From: Cephalothrix spiralis
Lineage: Eukaryota; Nemertea; Palaeonemertea; Archinemertea; Cephalotrichidae
Direction of reading: 5' to 3'
Assembly: GCA_032353305.1 (NCBI GenBank)
Contig: JAUCNG010405138.1
Coordinates: 1 to 10,411 of the forward strand
DNA: 10,411 nucleotides
Position 1 is the stretch's first letter, and every line of letters begins with the position of its first letter. Under the pieces are notes generated by a model, which worked only from the letters and a program-made list of their open reading frames with translations, had not been told where the DNA came from and did no database searches. The position numbers and the translations under genes were made by a program. Below, in pieces: positions 1 to 6,766 of the stretch.

Positions 1-200
1 GACTCGATCAACTCTCCTAAAATGAGGAGCAGTAGCGTGGGTCAATCGGGTAGAAAATTTGACACGATTGAACGATAGGTGCTCTCGGGCACATCGAGTT
101 GTACGCTCAAACCCTCCCCTGGTTTCTTGTTGGGGTATAAAAAGGGCATACCCAAAATTGTAATACAACGAATAAAAATTATATAGTAGTTTTAACTTAC
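1..200 (-). other. Partial intron 2 of gene 3
   Basis: Begins at the GTAAG donor (196-200 on the plus strand) and runs off the window. It is GC-richer at 1-130, with inverted GACTCGATCAACTC-like and CGAGTTG words that might belong to another repeat cut by the edge. Confidence 0.6.
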
Positions 201-1636
201 CAGCGGTAAATGTAACGGTGACGATAGTATCTGTTCCTCTTTTCAATGGGCAAGGTAAAACTGTACATCCCTTAACATCAACAGTGACAATCTTCCCAGT
301 GACGGAACCTTGACGTATAAATGAAGATAAATCAATGATTTACATATCATAACGACGTACATGTATGCATGTTGTTTAGAGCAACAGAAACTATCATTTT
401 AAATCAATAGAGAGAGAGAGAGAGAAATAGCTCCCTGTATAGACTACTAATACATGTACTATTGGCTGAGTATTTGCGTATTATTCCTTGGGTCTTATAT
501 GTAATTAAATCTATCATCGACCGTATTACCTTATTAGCTTTAAATTAAAGATAGGCCTATACAAACTATGAAAAAGTATACAAGAACAATTTCGAGGGGC
601 GAAATCATTCCCGTTTTGGTTGTACAGTAATAAAAATAATAATTATAAATCGATTAATAATAAAAGTTAATAAAAATTAATAAAAGTTAATAAAAAATAA
701 CAAAAGTTAATAAAAAGTAATAAAATTAATTAAAAGTAATAAAATTAAAATTAATAATAAAAAAAAATAACAATTAATAATTAATTAATAAATATTAATT
801 GCTCGTACAGTAAACCGAAGTGACTGATTTGCCCCTCGAACAATTTACATTATGATGGCTGAAAAAAATAACAAAATGGAATTTGTACCCACCCAAACAT
901 AAATTTTTGCAATTTATTTCAATTACTTTTGACCCACTTACCCCTTTTTGCAATTTTTTTCTGGCACCACATTGCATTGCCCTTATTGTGGGCACTATTT
1001 TATGCGATATAAATATTTTTGGCCAGAATTTTGTAATATTTTTCTATTGCGCGCATACATTACCCCACAAATTTTGACCAGCTACCCTATTTTTCTTTCT
1101 TTATTTTACCAAATTGAATCCAACTGAAAGCAGGAGCGATAATAATCCACAGGTTTATGAAACTTTTGGCGTCCAACTTTCAGACCCCAATTTTCGGCCC
1201 CCCGCGAAAATCTCGAAAGTTGGGGCCTAAACCCCGTCAACCCTTATATTTTTGGAAAGCTTGTGGAAATTCTAAGTTCAAGTTTATACTTTCTAAAGAG
1301 TCGGGCCCGCTTTAGGGCCTCAGGGGCCAAAACAATTTTTCGAAAAAATCTATATTTGCCGTGGGCCCCTAAATTTGGTCAAAACTTGGTCGAAAACTGG
1401 GGTCTGAAGGTTGGACGCCAAAAGTTCCATAAACCTGTGTATTCATATACCGTATGTATATATTATTTATGGTTGAAAACAATTTTCGCCAAAAATGAAA
1501 TAATTCTGTCCAATACGGCATCACATTTTTGGAAATATTGCAAAATAGAAAAATATTCCTTACCACAATCCTTGAAAGCTACCTTGTCGGCTAAGGCAAG
1601 ACTTAGAAGAGCAACAAAAACTGTAATACACAACAT
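201..1636 (-). CDS. NPC2: NPC2-like secreted protein, gene 3 (partial: exons 1 and 2, runs off the left edge)
   Basis: Seen: exon 1 (1564-1636, 73 nt) encodes the signal peptide [16 protein letters not shown] followed by DKVAFKDC and ends at a GTAAG donor in phase 1. Exon 2 (201-308, 108 nt) continues with [12 protein letters not shown], then CTVLPC, and ends at a second phase-1 GTAAG donor. These are the exact sizes and phases of gene 1. The first cysteine and the CxxxxC pair are present, so unlike gene 2 this copy keeps the second disulfide. Exons 3 and 4, which would carry the PxPFP loop and the remaining cysteines, must lie left of position 1; the window cannot show whether they are intact. 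Its signal peptide is nearly the same as that of gene 2, and the two share upstream sequence, so they are probably the most recent duplicates. Intron 1 is 1,255 bp and is enlarged by two mobile-element-like insertions. Confidence 0.88.
409..425. repeat. (AG)n microsatellite
   Basis: About eight perfect AG units in intron 1 of gene 3. Confidence 0.9.
593..838. mobile_element. MITE-like non-autonomous DNA transposon with 8-bp target duplication
   Basis: The ends are inverted copies starting CGAGGGGC(G)AAATCA and continuing imperfectly for about 33 bp to a shared GTAC. The element is 246 bp and its interior is almost pure A/T. The direct octamer AACAATTT abuts it on both sides (585-592 and 839-846), a perfect target-site duplication. 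Known: 8-bp duplications are typical of hAT and a few other DNA transposon superfamilies. No transposase is encoded. It sits in intron 1 of gene 3. The superfamily assignment is inference. Confidence 0.8.
619..800. repeat. A/T-only low-complexity tract (TAATAAAAGT-type)
   Basis: Irregular tandem TAATAAAA and TTAATAAAAGT words fill the interior of the MITE-like element at 593-838. The tract probably grew by slippage after insertion. Confidence 0.7.
1148..1439. mobile_element. Element with 49-bp terminal inverted repeats (MITE or foldback type)
   Basis: Positions 1148-1196 and 1391-1439 are inverted copies over 49 bp with three mismatches, all transitions. The ends begin CACAGGTTTATG. The interior is about 194 bp and GC-richer than its surroundings, with GGGCC-rich words. 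A clear target-site duplication was not found; the outer ends remain partly palindromic, so the true boundary may be a few bases further out. The element lies in intron 1 of gene 3, close to exon 1. It encodes nothing convincing. Confidence 0.75.
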
Positions 1637-1686
1637 TTTTGCTTAAACCGTGGGACACTGGATGTATGTTTTGGCTGCAGATTAAA

Positions 1687-1694
1687 TATTTATA
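1687..1694 (-). promoter_or_regulatory. Candidate TATA box of NPC2-like gene 3
   Basis: The minus strand reads TATAAATA here, 51-58 bp before the gene 3 ATG. It is the same octamer as in gene 1. A GATAAG motif lies 15 bp further upstream. Confidence 0.55.
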
Positions 1695-1709
1695 CAGTAA
1701 AATAAAAAT

Positions 1710-1716
1710 CTTATCT
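1710..1716 (-). promoter_or_regulatory. GATA-factor motif AGATAAG upstream of gene 3
   Basis: AGATAAG on the minus strand, 74-80 bp before the gene 3 ATG and just above its TATA box, nearly the same arrangement as in gene 1. A TGATAAG also occurs further up at 2501-2507, inside the block shared with gene 2. Confidence 0.33.
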
Positions 1717-1994
1717 CAAAAGATATCAAGCTCCAATCATATCTTAATGGAATAATTTATGGTACATGCAGGGGCCTCAAAAATGAATCAAAAGTACTGG
1801 ATAAAAATACTCCTAAAACCGTCCATTTTGACCACCCGTTAGAGACACTGATCCTGAAACTGCTTCACTAAGCCGACCAGGAATTGCTAATGTATCACCG
1901 CACTATAGCGTCCCTAGTTACGTTCACTATATCGTCACCCCTTCGTCTATGCAAACCCACAATTCAGATCTGTTGATTGTACAACACGAAATAT

Positions 1995-2062
1995 AGTATC
2001 GATTAGGGAGACTATTTATAACAGATTACTGCTGCGCTTTAGAGTATCGATAAGGGAGACTA
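1995..2062. repeat. Pair of 20-bp direct repeats, 48-bp period
   Basis: AGTATCGATTAGGGAGACTA at 1995-2014 recurs at 2043-2062 with one mismatch. It lies in the part of the gene 3 upstream region that gene 2 lacks, next to the possible retroposon. Confidence 0.65.
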
Positions 2063-2099
2063 GCTTGTCATGTATTGCACCACGATCTAGTTATGGCTA

Positions 2100-2306
2100 T
2101 ATTGAATTTTACGTAGGTATTCCTTCGGGTGAGCCGTGGACCACTGGATTGTTGTCCGAGACTAAAGCGTTCAAACATCTACACCATAAACGGGTTCGAC
2201 CCCTATAAAGGGGACGGACTTGGTGTCTCCTGTGCGACCAAATTGACACTCACCTTTTGACTAAATTTAATTATAAAACTTTTTGAAAAAAAAAAATAAT
2301 AATAAT
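2100..2306 (+). mobile_element. Possible retroposon (SINE-like) with B box and A/TAA tail
   Basis: A perfect B-box match GGTTCGACCCC lies at 2193-2203, followed by a small CCCC-TATAAA-GGGG hairpin. The segment ends at 2286-2306 in a run of 11 A followed by TAA repeats, a usual retroposon tail. It falls in a stretch upstream of gene 3 that has no counterpart upstream of gene 2: the distance from ATG to the shared block is about 320 bp longer in gene 3. No convincing A box was found and the 5' end is a guess. Confidence 0.35.
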
Positions 2307-2461
2307 TTAAGTGAACTTGATTGCAGGTATTTCAAAATTTGAAATATAAAAACATAAAATTATGGAGAACCTTTTAAATAATTTTTTTAGGAACAATAAT
2401 TTGTTTCCCTGCTTCTGCTGCTTTGAAAATATCACAGTCATGATTTTTATCAAGAAAGAGG

Positions 2462-2940
2462 TGATTAAAAGTATCATTACTATGAAAAAGTTATCATTTT
2501 CTTATCACTATATAACATTTATTCACATCACAAAATTGAAATTATTCAGATAAAATGTATCGTACGACGTAATTATAGAGATTAGATGACTATAAATGTA
2601 ATGATTAAACATTAGGAAAAATACCACAGGTGCCTTGATATGTTCATATGAATTACGAAACGACAAACGAGCGCCTCAGGTATTAAGTTCGCGGTAATGC
2701 ATCGCAATCCCTTAAAAAAAAGCTTTTCCACCTGTATATACTAGATATCCTCAATGAAAAATTCAATAAATTCAGCTCGACTGCAACTCGTCAGAAAAAT
2801 CATTCATCCTGACACTTCATTTAATATTTACTTTTGTACACCATAGGGCCTAAACGAAAAATAATCGAAAAACTCCCTTTCTAAAGTACAATTTGTGATT
2901 TTCAAAAGATCAAACGTCGCTTATCTTGGATTTCTTAAAT
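2462..2940 (-). repeat. Upstream block of gene 3 duplicated from or with that of gene 2
   Basis: This stretch aligns, with gaps, to 5901-6303. Shared pieces include GATTAAAAGTATCATTA, the TTATTCACAT segment, CAGATAAAATGTATCG and an identical 35-bp run (2876-2910 and 6239-6273). Each copy lies upstream of the matching gene in the same orientation, so it marks the 5' part of the tandem duplication unit. It includes a shared CTTATCA (TGATAAG on the gene strand) at 2501-2507. Confidence 0.75.
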
Positions 2941-3232
2941 AGGACGCAGTCACAGTATTTTGACTCCCACTCCCGGGTTAAGTTTCAATTTCGTTTTTGA
3001 TTGATGGGATAAGTTCTATATTATAGCCTTACACAGCCGAGCGAAGCGAGGTAAAAAATTATAGAATATACAAACACCTGAATGCAATCCTAAAACCAAA
3101 CCGTAACTTCAAAAAATATGATATTAAGCCAAAAAAAGGAAGGTGAAAATTTATACGATATTTATGTTTGAAAAGGTGTCTGATCGAAGAATTCAAAATT
3201 GTGTGTGCGATAGATTATTGACCAATGGGTTG

Positions 3233-3329
3233 AAAATAGTGTCATACGGTTTTAAAATAGTGTCCTACGGTTTTAAAATTGTGCCCAACAGATTAGAAAT
3301 AGAGACGAATTAAAATTGTGTCTGACGGC
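3233..3329. repeat. 21-bp minisatellite
   Basis: Units begin at 3233, 3254, 3275, 3295 and 3312. The first two are 21 bp and nearly identical (AAAATAGTGTC(A/C)TACGG then TTTT); later units are shorter and diverged. It lies in the spacer just downstream of gene 2. Confidence 0.7.
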
Positions 3330-3499
3330 AAATCGACCCCGAGGGAATAGGTATATTGCGTTTTTAGACCACTGTCAACACCACTGTTACGCCCTACCTA
3401 ACAACTACTCCATTGATAACAAAATAACACTAGAATAACACATAATTACCTCATCAAACCAAAATGTAGAACTTTTACTTCACAAATTCATTATCAAGT

Positions 3500-5392
3500 T
3501 TAATCAGTAATTACAACTGGCACCTCCAAACAGAACATGTCCTTTGAGTTATCATCCTTCAGTTCCCATTTTACAACAAGTTTGATCTGAAAGATCAATA
3601 TTCATCAGCTTCAAAAATCAGGATACGTTAACTCACATGTCACATACGTGTACCCTACTGGTGTACGATCTTATACGCTGTACAGAACTGACCAGCATAT
3701 TGAAGTGAATTTAATTTTACCCGGACGACACTTATTTTAAAAATTCCATGACATTTCCAGGTTTTACTAGTTTTTTCAATTTTCCATGATTTGGGCTAAT
3801 TTTGGAATTCCATGACATTTCCAGGTATCACCCTGTTTTATCAAATATCTTACATGGGAAGGGAATTCTAGTATAAATTTTAATAAGTAAGTTTGGCCTA
3901 TAATGGAAACTGGTGTTAGATAATAATTACCTTAGGGTATTTTTTCACAGGAAGCTTGCTTGTGTACGAGTAAATATGACCATTCTTGATTGGACAAGTG
4001 ATGCCGGAATTCTTGCAACCATCTGGATTATCAATTGGAAATGGAATAGGAACACCAGCAAGTATGCCATGCACGACTGCCGTTGCTGAAGTTGAGTCGG
4101 TTTCTGCAATATGATATGTTTACGATATTAGATCACATGATATAATGTGAAATGGAACCCCAATATATTTATCATTTATTTTATTCTTATTTATTTTAAT
4201 CCTATTTGCCCTCCGGATTGAAACTAAGGAAGTGCTTATATTTTTGAGTCTATATTTTGACCATAATAAAAATTATTATTTTATTCTTTTAAAAAATTAT
4301 ATGATTAAAACATTTCATCGCAAAAAATATTTCATGCAGATTGTTATAACAGGTTGTAATTCACACAATATATTTTAGGCTGTACTTGTTGGTAAGTTGT
4401 TAGGCTATCCTATAATGCAAAAAGGCATAGATCTATGAATTGTAAAGGTTCATTATTTAAAGATTTAAGAATAAAAGTACATTTGTATTTGTACTTAACG
4501 ATATTAACTTACCAGAAATAAATACAACGGTAATTGTACGTTCTGTTACATCAACAGACACAATCTTCCCAGTGACAGAACCTAGACGTATAAATAAAAA
4601 TCATATAAATAGCATAATTCAACGTTTTCCCATACTAAATATGTCAACAATCTAATTAGGTTTTCCCTAAGCTATTAATCAATCGAAAGTTAAGTACTCA
4701 ATCATATTAACTATATTTTAAAGTTTACTCAATGTTTTGGGATTATAGACATCTATATCACTATGGTAAAAGGTCCTACGTATTTAAATAAAAAAGTAAG
4801 CCCAAAATTAGTGCCGCGTTGGTATCGTGCTTAGGCTAGTCATCCGGAGATCCCAGGTTTGAGTCCCGTGCGATCCTCCTGTGCCTTTACATCGTTATTA
4901 GGCAAGTTCTTCAGCTCACATTGCTTTCTGAGTGGCTTAGTCCGGTTAATTATGTGAAGTTGCTTTCCTCAAAGGTAAACTCCCTCCTTTCGGGGTAAAC
5001 CAGCGCCGGGTCAGGACCTGATGACGGGAATACTGGACAGATGATGCTAGTGACGTTCTGTGACCCGCTGGCATTGGTTCTAGCGACCCATAAAATAATT
5101 TTAGGAGGAATTATTGAAAAATTTAAGGAGTCCAAAATAATTACTCATAATCGTAGTCATGGACTCTAATAATATAAATAAGCCAAACCTGGAACCTAAT
5201 TTTTGGATAATATACCCATATTCCATAATTGTATCATTTGTAGAATGACTAAAAGCATCACTTGTTTTGGAAATACATGTATTGCATATTTGCGATCATT
5301 TAACAAAAGTATATCTTACCACAATCCTTGTAAGGTATCTTGTGGGCTGAGGCAAGAATTAGAAGAGCAACAAAAACAGTAATGCACAACAT
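3500..5392 (-). CDS. NPC2: NPC2-like secreted protein, gene 2 (complete, 4 exons, internal deletion in exon 2)
   Basis: Seen: exons 5320-5392, 4513-4581, 3931-4103 and 3500-3586 give a 133-aa frame with GT-AG introns of phases 1, 1 and 0, the same architecture as gene 1. The signal peptide is [19 protein letters not shown]2 landmarks remain: [18 protein letters not shown], a PIPFP loop, [16 protein letters not shown], and VVKWEL...MFC near the end. Exon 2 is 69 nt instead of 108 nt. The missing 13 residues include both cysteines of the CxxxxC pair equivalent to human C42-C47, so four cysteines remain (about residues 24, 77, 84 and 124). No frameshift or stop interrupts the frame, and the splice sites are intact, so it may still be expressed. 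It lies about 1.4 kb downstream of gene 1 and is most like gene 3. Whether the fold tolerates the shortened strand region is unknown; it could be a diverged functional paralogue or a gene beginning to decay. Confidence 0.91.
3742..3826. repeat. Two perfect 21-bp direct repeats, 64-bp period
   Basis: Positions 3742-3762 and 3806-3826 are identical, with core CCATGACATTTCCAGG; a partial related word (TTTTCCATGA) lies between them. They sit in intron 3 of gene 2 and resemble a fragment of a dispersed repeat. Confidence 0.7.
4808..5110 (+). mobile_element. tRNA-derived SINE
   Basis: The head has a Pol III-type internal promoter: an A-box-like TTGGTATCGTGC around 4819-4830, then CATCCGGAGATCCC, and a B box GGTTTGAGTCC at 4856-4866 (consensus GGTTCGANTCC, one mismatch). 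The spacing fits a tRNA. A GC-richer body of about 200 bp follows, then an AT-rich end near 5090-5110. It lies in intron 1 of gene 2, in the opposite orientation. The exact 3' end is uncertain and no clear target duplication was found. A functional tRNA gene is unlikely because no complete cloverleaf with paired acceptor stem is visible. Confidence 0.68.
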
Positions 5393-5445
5393 TTTCGCTT
5401 AAGGAACGCTGCATGTATAATTCTAACTGAATTGAATTGAATGAA

Positions 5446-5451
5446 TTATAA
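5446..5451 (-). promoter_or_regulatory. Weak TATA-like site of NPC2-like gene 2
   Basis: The minus strand reads TTATAA here, 54-59 bp before the gene 2 ATG, which is the position of the TATAAATA box in its close relative gene 3. The match to a TATA consensus is poorer. The DNA between this site and the ATG is recognisably related to that of gene 3, for example the TTAAGC(G/A)AAA just before each ATG. Confidence 0.3.
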
Positions 5452-5900
5452 CGAACAATTGCTTGCTTATACATGTATTGGTTATATGTGGACTTATTAT
5501 CCCGCTCTAGCCTATATGTACAATATGTATTGTTATCAGTCAATTAAAATATATATCTATCTACATATACAGTAAGTAAGTAATAGATTTTTTTAAGAGT
5601 GACATGCCTCAAAATCAAATAATAATGGATTTTTTTGCACCTAGTGGTACAAAGATCTAATTATAGATTTTAAAGTTTAGAATATACGATAAATGGATAT
5701 AAAGATAAGGAATACAGAAGAGCAATGTACAGGATGTATTATATCAGAAATAATGTCCCAAACAGTTAGATAAATTTAGCATAGAATATATGATGGGATA
5801 TGCATTTCGGATTACCCATTGTTTTTAAAGGAATAACAGTTTATTACTCTAGCCTGTGTATGCTGCTGAGAAATATCACGTGACTTTATCATGAACGAGT

Positions 5901-6303
5901 AGATTAAAAGTATCATTATTATGTAAGAGTTATCGTTTTCTTATCAAAATATTATATTTATTCACATTACAAATCGGTTGGAGTTGATAGAATGATATTT
6001 TTCAGATAAAATGTATCGCAATACATATAGTATAGAGATCAGAAACGGTGATATATCGATATATTACACGATTGGGAAAAATACAATTAGGGGCCTTGAT
6101 ATATTTTAATGTAGGCCCTACCACTTTTAAAAGAACAACATGCGTTTCGCGGTATATCGGCACTTGATTTTTACCTAGCTAGAATGTTAAATCATTTCTA
6201 CTTTCATAAATCATAAATGAAAAATAAGAGAAAAACTACCTTTCTAAAGTACAATTTGTGATTTTCAAAAGATAACGGTAGCTTTTCTTGAATTTTTAAA
6301 TAT
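5901..6303 (-). repeat. Upstream block of gene 2 paired with that of gene 3
   Basis: Counterpart of 2462-2940. It begins about 510 bp before the gene 2 ATG and contains the same motif order: GATTAAAAGTATCATTA, CTTATCA (5940-5946), CAGATAAAATGTATCG and the identical 35-bp run at 6239-6273. The gaps between conserved pieces have drifted strongly. Confidence 0.75.
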
Positions 6304-6699
6304 TTATCAAAATAGCATTTGTATTACGTTTGTAAGTCTTGTAATCTTTAGCTCAAGAAATGATATGCCCACTTTGCTATATATTGTTTAATTTATATCT
6401 ATACATTGCCCCTTTTATCCAGAAGCATGACCTGGTCACCTGGGTTAAAATGTACTCCTTTATTATGAATAAAGTGATGATTTTTTAATCAATAAAATGT
6501 TAATTTAGAGCGTAAATCACAAGTTACTTATATGAGCTGCCTCATTGTAATAAGTCGTATAAGTGCTGGTGTCACTATTGCCCAAGACGCCTAAAAACGT
6601 CACCGTATTTCTTAACGCCGGATTATGACTTCGACGGTTTAATTGGCAACCCACCACGGATATATCATGGAATATTACTAAATGTAAAGATAAATATTA

Positions 6700-6705
6700 T
6701 TTATT
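6700..6705 (-). terminator. Candidate poly(A) signal of NPC2-like gene 1
   Basis: AATAAA on the minus strand, 62 bp after the gene 1 stop codon, in an AT-rich stretch. It is the first canonical hexamer downstream. No equally clear AATAAA follows gene 2; only an ATTAAA overlapping its stop codon (3499-3504) was seen. Confidence 0.5.
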
Positions 6706-6766
6706 TATAAAAAAAACAAAAAAAAACCAGCTGCATTGATGATGATGATCAGATCCTACCGTTTTT

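Larger units (their letters stand above)
1637..3499. other. Spacer between gene 2 and gene 3
   Basis: About 1.9 kb with no supported gene. In order, it holds the gene 3 promoter region, the 20-bp repeat pair, a possible retroposon, the duplicated upstream block and the 21-bp minisatellite. The short open frames here lack family motifs and splice context. Confidence 0.6.
5393..6766. other. Spacer between gene 1 and gene 2
   Basis: About 1.4 kb with no supported gene. It holds the gene 2 upstream region, including the block shared with gene 3, and at its right end the gene 1 3' untranslated region and poly(A) signal. The stretch 6304-6690 shows nothing recognisable. Confidence 0.6.

Noticed and set aside
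619-800. A/T-rich tract as a replication origin or matrix attachment region
   Set aside because: The tract is fully contained between the inverted ends of the MITE-like element, so it is element interior. Base composition alone does not support another role.
1263-1646. 127-aa plus-strand open frame
   Set aside because: It runs through the 49-bp inverted-repeat element and antisense to exon 1 of gene 3. Its length is explained by chance and no family motif is present.
3499-3504. ATTAAA poly(A) signal of gene 2
   Set aside because: It overlaps the stop codon, which would leave almost no 3' untranslated region. The true signal is not identified.
4811-4885. Functional tRNA gene
   Set aside because: A and B boxes are visible but no paired acceptor stem or clean cloverleaf. 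The attached SINE-like body explains the boxes better.
4950-5135. 61-aa minus-strand open frame
   Set aside because: It lies inside the SINE body and is antisense to it; it is not a gene.
5316-5543. 75-aa minus-strand open frame over exon 1 of gene 2
   Set aside because: It is in a different frame from the signal peptide exon and shows no domain.
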